Source of the DNA: Idiomarina baltica OS145
Lineage (GTDB): Bacteria > Pseudomonadota > Gammaproteobacteria > Enterobacterales > Alteromonadaceae
Length of the DNA: 64,000 nt
Assembly: GCF_000152885.1 (NCBI RefSeq)
Contig: NZ_CH672407.1
Coordinates: 64,411-128,410, forward strand
Direction of reading: 5' to 3'
In this document: in pieces, positions 48,601-58,181 of the stretch
How positions within the stretch are numbered: position 1 is the first letter of the stretch
Layout: each line of letters starts with the position of its first letter
Program-made: the position numbers and the translations under genes
Notes under the pieces: model-generated
What the model saw: the letters and a program-made list of their open reading frames with translations, nothing else
Told to the model about the DNA's origin: nothing
The model's database searches: none

Positions 48601-48863
48601 GAATAACCGATGGGCATGCAGTTAATGATGCCGTGTTTGATGGCGCATGGTCGCGACTACGCCCGGTATTAATGACGGCAATAACCTCAGCGTTAGGACT
48701 CATTCCCATGCTGTTTGCAACCGGCGCAGGCGCTGAAATTCAGCGTCCATTGGCCACCGTCATTGTTGGCGGTTTGGTGTCTGCGACATTGCTAACACTG
48801 GTTATCTTACCCGTGCTCTATCCTTGGTTTTCGAAACAAAAAATTAAGGATCTGAGCCGTTAG
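45666..48863 (+). CDS. czcA: heavy-metal RND efflux pump (CzcA-like, HME family)
   Basis: Proton-driven exporter of divalent metal ions from periplasm and cytoplasm. It has twelve membrane segments with two large periplasmic loops, 1065 residues. The TM4 signature reads GGIAVAIGMLVDGSVVMVEN, not the DFGxxxDGAVxxxEN of classical Zn/Co/Cd pumps, so the metal is uncertain. A 40-residue acidic/His insert (about 434-475) lies between TM4 and TM5. czcC and czcB precede it in the same unit. Confidence 0.92.
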   Translation: MFQRIIQFAVANRLLLVLALFSISIASFFIIPKLNLDAFPDVTNVQVTVNTEAPGLAATEVEQLITYPIESVMYALPDVKEVRSISKTGLSGITVVFDESVDIYFARQLVFERLQAAKELIPEGVGTPEMGPNSSGLGQVYQYLLLAEPGSGVSSMELRSLNDYVVKLLLMPVEGITEVLSFGGEVKQYQVNLNPAKLLSYDLTQQDVMSAVNKNNGNVGGWYMPRGQEQLVIRGTGWLESGKKGLQQIRQIPLKTVDGVSVTLGQVADVEIGSEIRQGAVSMSRKVDGEVNQLGEVVSGIVLKRKGSNTKATIDGIKKRIPLIQQALPEGVTFEPYYDQADLIQKAVSTVAYSLLIAFVFIIAVLALFLLNIRATFLVLLSIPVSIAIALMVMSAMGMSANLMSLGGIAVAIGMLVDGSVVMVENIFKHLSRPDSEHQDDAEQRTEHRDPDPQAAKLDSHGIKLRVKEAANEVARPVFFAAMIILVVFMPLFSFQGVEAKLFEPMAISIMLAIISAVFVAIMVVPALASYFFSRGIKPRENKLLKPLDNGYKRLLSVALRSKKAVITLAGVLFVGALVLVPRLGTEFAPELEEGTINIRVTLAPSSNLETALEVAPKLEKILMSFPETTYALSRIGRAEVGGDPEPISNIELYVGLKPQSEWTTASDRYALQEKMEAKLDAHPGLLFNFSQPIATRVDELLSGVKSQLAIKLFGPELDVLARKGQEIESAVKQVDGAVAVAMEQIKGEAQLVVSPKRQQLSRYGLNVSDVLSVVDNGLGGASAGQIIRGNERYDIYVRLAKQFRDTPESIRSLRLLTPSGAWVTVGEVAHVAIESGPPQIRRDDVQRRVVIQSNVQGRDMGSVVADIRKAIDEKVDLPTGYSVDIGGQFESQQRAQERLSIVVPISLALIALLLYFAFGTMGQAMLILVNVPLAVIGGIVALYVSGQYLSVPSAVGFITLFGVAVLNGVVLVESINQRITDGHAVNDAVFDGAWSRLRPVLMTAITSALGLIPMLFATGAGAEIQRPLATVIVGGLVSATLLTLVILPVLYPWFSKQKIKDLSR

Positions 48864-48875
48864 GGTTCAGCACTT

Positions 48876-48900
48876 AAGGGGGCGGTTATTGCCGCCCCTT
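48876..48900 (+). terminator. terminator-like hairpin after czcA
   Basis: A 9-bp GC-rich stem (AGGGGGCGG with CCGCCCCTT, one G-T pair) and a 6-base loop just after the czcA stop. The T-run is weak, so some transcription may continue into the CDF gene. Confidence 0.55.
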
Positions 48901-48922
48901 CTACTACAAAGAGGAACGTATT

Positions 48923-49810
48923 ATGGGGCATCACCATAACCATGATCACTCAAAGGACATGCCGTCCAACCGATTAGGGTGGGCATTTGTTCTTAACTTT
49001 GTTTTCACCATTATCGAGTTTATTGGTGGCTTTCTTACCAACAGTACCGCCATTTTAGCTGATGCCGTTCATGATCTTGGCGATAGCTTGTCGCTTGGCC
49101 TGGCGTGGGTACTTAATAAGCTGGGCAAAAAACAGGCTAACCAACACTTTACCTACGGTTATAAGCGACTCAATCTTGCCGGTGCATTTATTAATGCCGT
49201 TGTTTTAATCGCAGGCTCTGCCTGGGTACTTGTGGAAGCGATTCCCAGACTCTGGAACCCTCAAATGCCCATCGCTGATGGCATGATCGCTTTAGCCGTC
49301 GTTGGCATTACAGTTAATGGATTTGCCGCTTACAAATTGTCAGAAGGTAAAACGTTAAACGAGCGCGTTATTAACTGGCACTTGCTGGAAGATGTTCTCG
49401 GCTGGGTTACTGTACTTATCGTTGGTATTGTTTTGCTGTTCGTAGACTGGCCGATTCTCGACCCTATATTGTCGATTGGCTTTACTCTATTTATTTTAGT
49501 GAATGTACTACGCAACCTGTGGGCAACACTGAAACTCTTCATACAGGCCACGCCAGACAAAAAAACCTACAAACAAGTCGCGGACGCTTTACTGGAGCTA
49601 CCTCATGTTGCTGACCTACACCATTTGCATTTTTGGTCACTAGACGGCGAGGAGCATGTATTAACCGTTCATTTGGTGTTAACTAAGAACCTTGATATTG
49701 AGGCTCGTAGCGACTTAAAACAGCGCATCGATAACGTCCTTGCGCCCTATGCTTTAAGCCATACAACAGTAGAATTAGAAGATCCTGATGAAGCGTGTAG
49801 GGACAACTGA
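48923..49810 (+). CDS. czcD: cation diffusion facilitator (CzcD/ZitB-like)
   Basis: Exports Zn/Cd/Co from the cytoplasm. It has a His-rich N-terminus ([10 protein letters not shown]), six membrane segments, and the metal site HxxxD in both HDLGD (TM2) and HLLED (TM5), the pattern of Zn/Cd-type CDF proteins. A cytoplasmic C-terminal domain (about 205-290) follows. Length 295. The ynfA-like gene starts 2 bases after its stop. Confidence 0.92.
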   Translation: MGHHHNHDHSKDMPSNRLGWAFVLNFVFTIIEFIGGFLTNSTAILADAVHDLGDSLSLGLAWVLNKLGKKQANQHFTYGYKRLNLAGAFINAVVLIAGSAWVLVEAIPRLWNPQMPIADGMIALAVVGITVNGFAAYKLSEGKTLNERVINWHLLEDVLGWVTVLIVGIVLLFVDWPILDPILSIGFTLFILVNVLRNLWATLKLFIQATPDKKTYKQVADALLELPHVADLHHLHFWSLDGEEHVLTVHLVLTKNLDIEARSDLKQRIDNVLAPYALSHTTVELEDPDEACRDN

Positions 49811-49812
49811 TA

Positions 49813-50148
49813 ATGAGTGCATTATTTTTATTGAAAACGCTCGGGTTATTTATTGCAACCGCAATTGCCGAAATTGTCGGTTGCTATTTACCCTACCTAT
49901 GGCTCAAAGAGGGCCATTCCGTTTGGTTGCTCATTCCGGCAGCAATAAGCTTAGCTTTATTTGCTTACTTATTAACACTTCATCCAGCGGAAAGCGGGCG
50001 GGTCTACGCAGCTTATGGTGGTATTTACGTGTTAACTGCCATAGTCTGGCTGCGAATTGTCGATAAATCGCCACTATCCAATTTCGACCTGATTGGCACG
50101 ACGTTTGTGCTAACCGGTATGGGGATTCTTGTGTATGGCTGGCGTTAG
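49813..50148 (+). CDS. YnfA-family (UPF0060) membrane protein
   Basis: Small four-helix membrane protein related to small multidrug-resistance transporters. It shows the family patterns [29 protein letters not shown] and [16 protein letters not shown]. Length 111. Translationally coupled to the CDF gene (TGATAATG), which suggests a supporting role in cation export, but no function is established from this. Confidence 0.85.
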   Translation: MSALFLLKTLGLFIATAIAEIVGCYLPYLWLKEGHSVWLLIPAAISLALFAYLLTLHPAESGRVYAAYGGIYVLTAIVWLRIVDKSPLSNFDLIGTTFVLTGMGILVYGWR

Positions 50149-50196
50149 CTATAAAGCAATTCAGTTAAAGAACTCCACTCAAAAGTTTTACACAGA

Positions 50197-50640
50197 CTAG
50201 CGCACCTTATGTTTGTCCGTCGTAGCGTCCTCAACCCCATCATTAAGCGACGCCATCAGTGGACAATAGACATCTCCGTGTCCGGCGCTGCATTTTTGCA
50301 CCAACTCATTCAGCGCTTGTTCAATTTGCTGTAAGTGCGATATCTTTCGACGAACACTGGTGAGCTTTTGCTCTCCAAGCTCCCGTGCTTCATCGCAATG
50401 AGCGCCATCTTGCAGAGTTAATAGCTCACCAATTTCATCCAGACTAAATCCGAGCCATTGAGACGCGCGAATAAAATGAAGCCGAGCAAGCGCTTGTTCG
50501 TCGTAATGTCGGATCCCCCCATACGGCTTCTCCGGCTCGCTCATTAGCCCTCGGCGCTGATAATAGCGCACCGTTTCCACGCCCACGCCGGCTGTTTTGG
50601 CCAGCGTGCCAATTGTCATTACGTTGCGTTTTTTTAACAT
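50197..50640 (-). CDS. merR: mercuric resistance regulator MerR
   Basis: Hg(II)-responsive activator/repressor of the mer operon. It has an N-terminal MerR helix-turn-helix and ligand cysteines at residues 82, 117 and 126, the same numbers as Tn501 MerR. The frame is open to 50682, but the ATG at 50640 has GGAAG 8 bases upstream and gives 147 residues. Divergent from merT, with the shared operator at 50646-50676. Confidence 0.95.
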   Translation of the reverse strand: MLKKRNVMTIGTLAKTAGVGVETVRYYQRRGLMSEPEKPYGGIRHYDEQALARLHFIRASQWLGFSLDEIGELLTLQDGAHCDEARELGEQKLTSVRRKISHLQQIEQALNELVQKCSAGHGDVYCPLMASLNDGVEDATTDKHKVR

Positions 50641-50645
50641 AGCTA

Positions 50646-50676
50646 TTGCTTCCGTAGTGAGGTACGGGTCTAAGAT
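50646..50676 (+). promoter_or_regulatory. mer operator/promoter (19-bp spacer)
   Basis: TTGCTT, 19 bases, TAAGAT, with the dyad CCGTA-N6-TACGG inside the spacer. This is the classical MerR-controlled promoter geometry. It starts 6 bases before the merR start on the other strand and lies 39 bases before merT. Confidence 0.85.
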
Positions 50677-50714
50677 TAACACATTAAAGCAAAATGCCCG
50701 AAGGAGTTACTCTT

Positions 50715-51065
50715 ATGTCAAATTCAAAATCTGGTCGGGGCTCTCTTCTCGCGGGAGGGATCGCAGCGACTCTGGCATCTGCGTGTTGTCTGGGTCCCCT
50801 CATATTACTTGCACTCGGTGTATCCGGGGCCTGGATTGGGAACCTCACAGCACTTGAGCCTTATCGACCCATTTTTATTGCCATTGCATTGATTGCCATA
50901 TTCTTTGCCTGGCGTCGAATATACCGGCGTGCTGATGACTGCAACCCTGATAACACCTGCGCAACGCCAAGTGCTCGTAAGAGCTACAAAGTGATGTTTT
51001 GGCTCGTTGCGGTGCTTACTTTAACAGCACTGGCGTACCCCTATGTTGTTCCTTTCTTTTACTAG
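50715..51065 (+). CDS. merT: mercuric ion transporter MerT
   Basis: Inner-membrane carrier that passes Hg(II) from MerP to MerA. It has three membrane segments, the vicinal Cys24-Cys25 (SACCLGP) in the first, and Cys76 and Cys82 in the cytoplasmic loop (CNPDNTC). 116 residues, the canonical length. The ATG at 50715 has AAGGAG 8 bases upstream; the open frame to 50694 is not needed. Confidence 0.95.
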   Translation: MSNSKSGRGSLLAGGIAATLASACCLGPLILLALGVSGAWIGNLTALEPYRPIFIAIALIAIFFAWRRIYRRADDCNPDNTCATPSARKSYKVMFWLVAVLTLTALAYPYVVPFFY

Positions 51066-51078
51066 GAGGCAATACACG

Positions 51079-52837
<1,759 letters not shown>

Positions 52838-52840
52838 GAT

Positions 52841-52915
52841 AACCTAGCTTAACTTCACTGGACAGTTACCAATATTTCGGGTTTAGCTGCTGGTTGGTGA
52901 TAGGTTAAGCTAGTT
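52841..52915. repeat. long imperfect inverted repeat after merA
   Basis: TAGCTTAAC (52845-52853) and GTTAAGCTA (52904-52912) are a perfect 9-bp inverted pair, extended by AAC/GTT with one bulged C, with an inner ACCAA/TTGGT pair. The outer heptamers GCTTAAC and GTTAAGC fit the RYYYAAC and GTTRRRY patterns of integron attC sites, about 64 bases apart overall. It could equally be a folded 3' end of the mer transcript. Confidence 0.4.
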
Positions 52916-52978
52916 CAGGAGTGATAATAGTTGTTATAAGCACTTTTTTTCATTCATATTAGCTCTTATTTGTCTCAC

Positions 52979-53134
52979 TTATTTGACAATAAGTTTTCCT
53001 AGATACCTTTGCATCTGACAATGAAAATCGTATTCTCCGGTCTTTAATACTGGCAATTCGATCAACTTTAACTTATTGGTCGGTAAAGTATAGCTGATCC
53101 CCAGATCAGGAATAAGCAAAGTTTCAGAGCAACA
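52979..53134 (-). pseudogene. 3' fragment of a second cupredoxin gene
   Basis: The last about 50 codons of a gene closely related to the cupredoxin at 54100-54453: CSETLLIP, TLPTNKLKLIELP and GEYDFHCQMQRYLGKLIV align with it. A TAA lies two codons before the first conserved Cys and the N-terminal half is absent. It is a truncated duplicate at the junction between the mer operon and the copper block. The remaining 141 bases back to merA hold only the inverted repeat. Confidence 0.7.
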
Positions 53135-53164
53135 GATTTAAAGGCTTCCAGTTTGACAACAATC

Positions 53165-53410
53165 TCATTTAGCCGTTTTCATTTGTTTATTATATAACGT
53201 TACAATTAGCCAGCCAGTAATCATAGCTCCCAAGGACCACCCGAATAATCCCGTAACAAATCCACTAAAACTCAAATGCCACTCGAAACCAGAGAGTTTT
53301 CCGTGAACCATGCCTTCTGTTAAAGCCATCATGCTAGAGGGCATAATAAGCACTAGCAAGCTACAAACTCCCCATAAAACTGCGAAAGTACCGCTACTTG
53401 CACACTGCAA
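53165..53410 (-). CDS. DUF5676-type small membrane protein
   Basis: Two hydrophobic segments with the family-like pattern FAVLWGVCSLLVL and SGFVTGLFGWSLGAMITGWLIVTLYN. Such proteins are common in copper/silver clusters, with unknown function. The start is unclear: TTG at 53410 is the only workable start in frame, and a perfect palindrome covers exactly this point (53391-53417). The 5' end may be damaged. Confidence 0.55.
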   Translation of the reverse strand: MQCASSGTFAVLWGVCSLLVLIMPSSMMALTEGMVHGKLSGFEWHLSFSGFVTGLFGWSLGAMITGWLIVTLYNKQMKTAK

Positions 53411-53417
53411 GTAGCGG
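53391..53417. repeat. perfect 12-bp inverted repeat at the DUF5676 gene start
   Basis: CCGCTACTTGCA and TGCAAGTAGCGG are separated by 3 bases. In RNA this is a very stable hairpin and would cover the apparent start codon. Confidence 0.7.
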
Positions 53418-53444
53418 CATTTCCAACGGAGAGCTTAATCTCTA

Positions 53445-53885
53445 CTACATTTCCTTTTTTTCTTCACTCTGATGTTCCATCATCTGCTCCATCATCATTT
53501 GCATCATATCCATTCTATGCTCCATCATTTTCATTTTATTCATCATATTCTCTTTGCCCATTTGCTCTGCTTTGTCTCCCTTTTTATGTTCTCCTTTGTT
53601 CATGCCTTTATCCATCCCATGGTTCATCATTTGCATTCCCTTCTGCATTGACTTCATGTGTTCTTCCATTAGTTTTTTACGTTTCTTGGGATCGGATTCG
53701 CTTTTTATTTTTTCCATAGCTTCGCGCATTTCTTGCATGTGCTCATTCATTGATGTCATTTTTTCATGATGCATCATTCCACTCATTGAACCTGTTTTAT
53801 CATCACCATGTTTATGCTGTGCATCAGCAAAGACAGGAGAGGCCATTAAAGCTGTGATAGTTAAAGCTGAAAGTACTTTTTTCAT
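53445..53885 (-). CDS. periplasmic Met/His-rich metal-binding protein
   Basis: A signal peptide (about 1-20, ending VFADA) precedes 126 residues of helical, Met-, His-, Lys- and Glu-rich sequence, with clusters such as MSGMMHHEKM, MQKGMQMMNHGMDKGM and MDMMQMMMEQMMEHQ. Dense Met/His suggests Cu(I)/Ag(I) storage or chaperoning in the periplasm, in the manner of CopB/CopC-type Met motifs. I know no named family. The ATG at 53885 has AAGAGGGT upstream. 146 residues. Confidence 0.75.
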   Translation of the reverse strand: MKKVLSALTITALMASPVFADAQHKHGDDKTGSMSGMMHHEKMTSMNEHMQEMREAMEKIKSESDPKKRKKLMEEHMKSMQKGMQMMNHGMDKGMNKGEHKKGDKAEQMGKENMMNKMKMMEHRMDMMQMMMEQMMEHQSEEKKEM

Positions 53886-54099
53886 TTTATTACCCTCTTG
53901 ACTATGACCAAATTGTATTGGTCTCATTAATTTTACTTTGTTTCACTATCGTTAAATCTTGGAGCCCACGCTGACGTAGACCTCATATAACGGCGATATT
54001 TATTGCCGAATCCTTCAATGCCTTCGATGAAATTGAATTTCATCGAATCTAACGGGAAACTTTTAAAGCTCATATTGTGACCTGGACGTTTTAAGCCAT

Positions 54100-54453
54100 T
54101 TAACCGACAACTAGCTTTCCCCGATACATTTGCATCTGGCAATGAAAGTCGTACTCTCCGGGTTCCAGCGCTGGTATTTGAATTTGCTTTAATTTGTTAG
54201 AAGGCAACGTTTCACTTATTTCTAGCTTGGGAATGAGCAAAGTTTCAGAACAAGGCGATTGATCCTTCCGCAGGAACTTAAGTTCAACCGGTTTACCTTC
54301 AGGTATTTTTATTCTCGAAGGCGAGTAGGTACCGTTTTCGACGGCAATCACCAAATCACCTTCTCCCAGCTTCAGCTGCTGGGGCTTGTAAAGCCAAAAC
54401 CACCAGACGATCAGCGCGATCAAAGTGATACCAGCAATATTAATGAATAACAT
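54100..54453 (-). CDS. membrane-anchored cupredoxin-domain protein
   Basis: One N-terminal membrane segment (about 1-20) followed by a plastocyanin-like domain in the periplasm. Possible copper ligands lie in QSPCSETLLIP and DFHCQMQMYRG near the C-terminus. 117 residues. It begins 37 bases after copA on the same strand, so it probably receives or senses copper pumped by CopA. A broken copy of its 3' half is at 52979-53134. Confidence 0.8.
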   Translation of the reverse strand: MLFINIAGITLIALIVWWFWLYKPQQLKLGEGDLVIAVENGTYSPSRIKIPEGKPVELKFLRKDQSPCSETLLIPKLEISETLPSNKLKQIQIPALEPGEYDFHCQMQMYRGKLVVG

Positions 54454-54490
54454 GTTTATTCTCCTGAATGCGTCAGTGTTAGAAGGTGCG

Positions 54491-56752
54491 TTAATGTTTC
54501 TTGGCTTTGAAAAAGCGCAACCGATTAGCGTTACTCACTACCGTGAGTGACGAAAAAGCCATGGCTGCACCGGCAATGACAGGGCTTAATAGAATGCCGA
54601 GAAACGGGTACAGTACACCTGCGGCAAAAGGTATACCTGCCACGTTGTAAATAAAAGCACCGAATAGATTCTGCTTGATATTGCGCAGAGTAGCCTTACT
54701 TACAGCTACTGCATCAGCTAGACCATGTAACGACCCCCGCATCAAAGTAATGTCAGCACTTTCAATGGCTACATCCGTTCCCGTACCGATGGCAAAGCCC
54801 ACGTTGGCAATAGCCAGCGCTGGCGCATCATTAATACCATCCCCCGTCATGCCAACTACTTCGCCTTCCATTTGAAGTTCCTGAACTTTTTTTGACTTTT
54901 CTTCCGGCAGAACTTCAGCAAAAAACTCTTTAACTCCCACTTTTTCAGCAACTGCTTTTGCAGTCGCACGATTATCACCAGTAAGCATCACTACCCGCAC
55001 ACCATTATCTTTCAAACGCTTGATGGCAGCGACAGAGTCGTCTTTTATGGGATCTGCAACGGCGATAATTGCAGCCAATTCATTATTAACAGCAAAGTAC
55101 ATTGGTGTCTTAGCTTCAGCTGCTAATTCTTGGGCTTTTTCAATAAAGTTACCGAGCTCAATTTGACGTTCACGTAACAGTTTTTCATTACCAAAAAGGA
55201 GGGACTTCCCGTCTACTTTAGCCTCCACGCCATGGCCAGCAATCGCATTGAAGTTTGAGACTTTAGTTGTTTCAATTCCTCTTTCCCGAGCTGATTCAAC
55301 TATCGCCTGTGCCAGCGGATGTTCAGAGCCAGACTCAAGTGTGGCTGCAAGTTGCAGTACTGTTTGCTCATCGTACTCACTGGCTACTAATACATCGGTT
55401 ACTTTGGGAGAGCCAAGTGTGATGGTGCCCGTTTTATCAAGGATCATAGCCGACACTTTCGAAGCAGTTTGCAATGCTTCGCCATTGCGAATCAGGATAC
55501 CTGCCTCTGCGGCTTTTCCTACACCCACCATTACCGACATAGGCGTAGCCAGACCTAATGCGCAAGGGCAAGCAATAATCAAAACGGTAGTCGCTGACAC
55601 CACGGCAAAGGCTAGTGCCGGCTCAGGCCCAAAGTTAAGCCAAGCTAGAGCACTGATAACAGCAATAATCATAACAACAGGCACAAAGTAGGCTGAAATA
55701 ATATCGGCAAGACGACCAATTGGGGGCTTAGAGTTTTGCGCCCGTTTCACCATGTTAATAATTTGAGCAAGTGCTGTATCTTTACCAACTCTCGTCGCTT
55801 GAAACAAAAAGGAGCCGCTCTTATTTATAGTTCCAGCCACGATTTTATCACCAGCAGCTTTTTCCACTGGCATGGGTTCACCCGTTAACATAGATTCGTC
55901 AACGGTGGTATTTCCCTCGGTTACCTCCCCATCTACGGGAATTTTTTCTCCCGGACGGACACGCACTAAATCGCCCTGAAGTACTTTTTCGATGGCGATA
56001 TCCAATTGTTTATCGTCACGAATCACCCTAGCTGTTTTGGCCTGCAAACCAATGAGACGCTTTATGGCTTCGGACGTGCGCCCACGAGCTTTCAGTTCAA
56101 GTGCCAGCCCCAGATTGATCAAACCGATAATCATCGCAGTCGCTTCAAAGTAAACGTGACGCGCCATTTCCGGAACCAGGTGTGGAACGATTACAACCAC
56201 CATAGAATACAACCAGGCTGTACCAGTACCAAGCGCGATCAGCGTATCCATATTAGCGGAATGATTTTTCAGGGATTGCCAGGCACCAACAAAGAAGTGT
56301 TTGCCAGAGAAATAAAGTACACCTAACGTTAGAATACCTACGACTAACCATGTCACACGTTCTGAGGTAGTGGTAACCGTCATTTCACCAACAAAAAGGC
56401 TATAAATCATTAGGGGTACACCTAACGACAGCGCGACGGTCATCTCACGCATCAGTCGCTTATAGTAAGCCCAGTCGGCTTGCTCTTTTTCTGCCAACGC
56501 ATCATCGCCACTTTGGGAAGTGGCTACTTTAGCGCTATACCCCGCCTTCTCTACCGCTTTCACTAAAGCGCTCGGATTTGCTGTTCCAGTCACACTGACC
56601 GTTCGCTGGGCAAAGTTCATCTCAGCATTTTCCACACCGGATACAGACTTTAGTGCACTCTCGATTTTGCCAACACAACTCGCGCAACCAGCTCCCTCGA
56701 TAATGAGTTCCTCAATGGAACGACTACGAACATCCTCAGTTTTTACACCCAT
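54491..56752 (-). CDS. copA: Cu(I)/Ag(I)-exporting P1B-type ATPase
   Basis: Pumps Cu(I)/Ag(I) out of the cytoplasm. It has one N-terminal HMA domain with GCASC (Cys23, Cys26), eight membrane segments, the CPC transport motif in [12 protein letters not shown], the phosphorylation site DKTGT, TGEP and GDGINDAPA. The ATG at 56752 has AAGGAG 7 bases upstream, so the longer frame to 56785 is rejected. 753 residues. Confidence 0.96.
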   Translation of the reverse strand: MGVKTEDVRSRSIEELIIEGAGCASCVGKIESALKSVSGVENAEMNFAQRTVSVTGTANPSALVKAVEKAGYSAKVATSQSGDDALAEKEQADWAYYKRLMREMTVALSLGVPLMIYSLFVGEMTVTTTSERVTWLVVGILTLGVLYFSGKHFFVGAWQSLKNHSANMDTLIALGTGTAWLYSMVVVIVPHLVPEMARHVYFEATAMIIGLINLGLALELKARGRTSEAIKRLIGLQAKTARVIRDDKQLDIAIEKVLQGDLVRVRPGEKIPVDGEVTEGNTTVDESMLTGEPMPVEKAAGDKIVAGTINKSGSFLFQATRVGKDTALAQIINMVKRAQNSKPPIGRLADIISAYFVPVVMIIAVISALAWLNFGPEPALAFAVVSATTVLIIACPCALGLATPMSVMVGVGKAAEAGILIRNGEALQTASKVSAMILDKTGTITLGSPKVTDVLVASEYDEQTVLQLAATLESGSEHPLAQAIVESARERGIETTKVSNFNAIAGHGVEAKVDGKSLLFGNEKLLRERQIELGNFIEKAQELAAEAKTPMYFAVNNELAAIIAVADPIKDDSVAAIKRLKDNGVRVVMLTGDNRATAKAVAEKVGVKEFFAEVLPEEKSKKVQELQMEGEVVGMTGDGINDAPALAIANVGFAIGTGTDVAIESADITLMRGSLHGLADAVAVSKATLRNIKQNLFGAFIYNVAGIPFAAGVLYPFLGILLSPVIAGAAMAFSSLTVVSNANRLRFFKAKKH

Positions 56753-56770
56753 ACCAGTGCTCCTTATTGA

Positions 56771-56802
56771 CGGGAAACGAGCCAAGCAACAGCTATTTCC
56801 CG
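56771..56802. repeat. inverted repeat upstream of copA
   Basis: CGGGAAA and TTTCCCG, 18 bases apart, lie in the short gap before copA. It may be a transcript hairpin or a regulator site. No typical CueR promoter was seen. Confidence 0.35.
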
Positions 56803-56831
56803 CAAAGTACCAACGATAAAACCGTCACTCA

Positions 56832-57290
56832 CTACATATCCGAAAATCGATTCGCAGTTTGCACCATTCGTTTAATTTCATTTTCTTCAACGTTCTTTAC
56901 CGTTTCTAGCAGCTCTTTTGCGCTATCTATATCAACACGGGAATATAGGTGTTCATACAGTTCTATGACTTGCTCATGATGGTTTACAACCTTCTCCATA
57001 ATGTGATCGGTATCTAACTCTTTAAAAGGCGAATCGCAGTGCCCATGCTCAACGATGGGATGTTTCCCAATATAGTCATAACACCAAGTGTCTAATGCAT
57101 TTAGGTTGGCTGTATTCAAAAAACCTTCAACCATTCGCTCTAAGCTAGCTTCATGACCCGACACGTAGCTTAGAATCATCCGAGCTCGTTCATCTTGGTT
57201 TTGTTTAGAGCAGTGAGTCACACACTCCTTCAGGTTTTTGTGGAAATCAACGGTCCAACTCAGTACATCTTTGATTGTTTCTATTTGCAT
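56832..57290 (-). CDS. helical ferritin-like protein of unknown function beside copA
   Basis: 152 residues, almost entirely helical, with His and Glu spaced as in four-helix metal carriers: DFHKNLKECVTHCSKQ, GHEASLERMV, CDSPFKELDTDHIMEKVVNHHEQVIELYEHL and VEENEIKRM. No signal peptide, so cytoplasmic. I recall similar proteins in many proteobacteria near metal genes, without established function. Placed between the HMA-like gene and copA on the same strand. Confidence 0.6.
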   Translation of the reverse strand: MQIETIKDVLSWTVDFHKNLKECVTHCSKQNQDERARMILSYVSGHEASLERMVEGFLNTANLNALDTWCYDYIGKHPIVEHGHCDSPFKELDTDHIMEKVVNHHEQVIELYEHLYSRVDIDSAKELLETVKNVEENEIKRMVQTANRFSDM

Positions 57291-57317
57291 TTTTTACTCC
57301 TTACCTATAATTAATTG

Positions 57318-57689
57318 TTACTTTCGTTTGCTTTTGGTACGTGGCGGGCTTCTGTGGCAACTCCACGGTGTATGCTCTGCATTATCTTTAATATTTTGAT
57401 CAATAAATTTGTAGTATTCCTCTTTCAAGTGAGTCCACCAGCCACTATTTATTTCAACACCAAATATTCCGAGCTTTTCCTCTATCATAGTCAGATCGAC
57501 TTTAGAGGCATCATAAGCGACCGATAACAAGTTCTGGTCAGAGTCGTAGGCAACGCTATCGAGACCAACCAACAAGTCAATTTCTTTGATAGCTTTGCGA
57601 ACTTCATTCACACTCTCTGCGTTTAGCTTTAAAGTGCGGTTTACTAAGTTAATTTCCCGCACTCCTGCTCTATGATCGTTATTTGACAT
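57318..57689 (-). CDS. HMA-fold-like protein lacking the CxxC motif
   Basis: The central part (about residues 25-80; SVNEVRKAIKEIDLLVGLDSV and LSVAYDASKVDLTMIEEKL) has the beta-alpha-beta-beta-alpha-beta rhythm of heavy-metal-associated domains, but there is no CxxC. It ends WSCHRSPPRTKSKRK, with a Cys-His pair and a basic tail. The ATG at 57689 has AGGA upstream. 123 residues. A role in copper handling is inferred only from position. Confidence 0.6.
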   Translation of the reverse strand: MSNNDHRAGVREINLVNRTLKLNAESVNEVRKAIKEIDLLVGLDSVAYDSDQNLLSVAYDASKVDLTMIEEKLGIFGVEINSGWWTHLKEEYYKFIDQNIKDNAEHTPWSCHRSPPRTKSKRK

Positions 57690-57746
57690 CAATACTGTCC
57701 TGTTAATTAAAACTACCAATACGTTTCAGGGAACATTTGCTCGGTG

Positions 57747-58085
57747 TTAACTTTGTAACGAAAGCTCTTTATTAGTGGCTGCTCGTTTATCGTGAACCCA
57801 GAACAATTCATCGATTGGCGAGATAGAAACTAATCCCTCGTTAGATACCCCAGTATGGGCCGCTTCAACTACCAAGAGGGCAACATCACGCGCATCATCA
57901 CTGTTCACATAAACTTCAAGCTGTACGTGATCAACTAAGTGATCATCGTTATAGCTATCGAAGTAGTAACCCCGTCCTCGCACAGGAAACAGCGTAAAGC
58001 CGCTAACGCCACGGCCGATGAGAGCCTCTTCCACTGAGTCTTGTCGAAGTTGATCAAAAATAGCGGTAATTTTAGATAGGTTCAT
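57747..58085 (-). CDS. divergent P-II family protein linked to metal efflux (PII-NG type)
   Basis: P-II fold with altered signal loops. The T-loop is short and lacks Tyr51 (VRGRGYYFDSYNDDHLVDHV), and the B-loop is changed from [11 protein letters not shown] to TGVSNEGLVSISPI, so classical uridylylation and ATP binding are doubtful. A group of such proteins near CusA/CzcA-type pumps has been described as PII-NG (from memory). 112 residues. It may report a metal or metabolite to the pump. The true glnB is at 6264-6602. Confidence 0.8.
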   Translation of the reverse strand: MNLSKITAIFDQLRQDSVEEALIGRGVSGFTLFPVRGRGYYFDSYNDDHLVDHVQLEVYVNSDDARDVALLVVEAAHTGVSNEGLVSISPIDELFWVHDKRAATNKELSLQS

Positions 58086-58181
58086 ATCCCCCCCTAAAAG
58101 CCCTAAAGCATATAGCTTATGGACTGTGTTTAGCCTAGTTACTTAAATTTCGAGAAAATCTAGAGTTGTAATTTAGTAGTG

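Noticed and set aside
53933-54142. Small minus-strand frame between the Met-rich gene and the cupredoxin gene
   Set aside because: A 46-codon version from 54073 is possible, but it has only a poor ribosome site and no recognisable domain; it may be leftover sequence.
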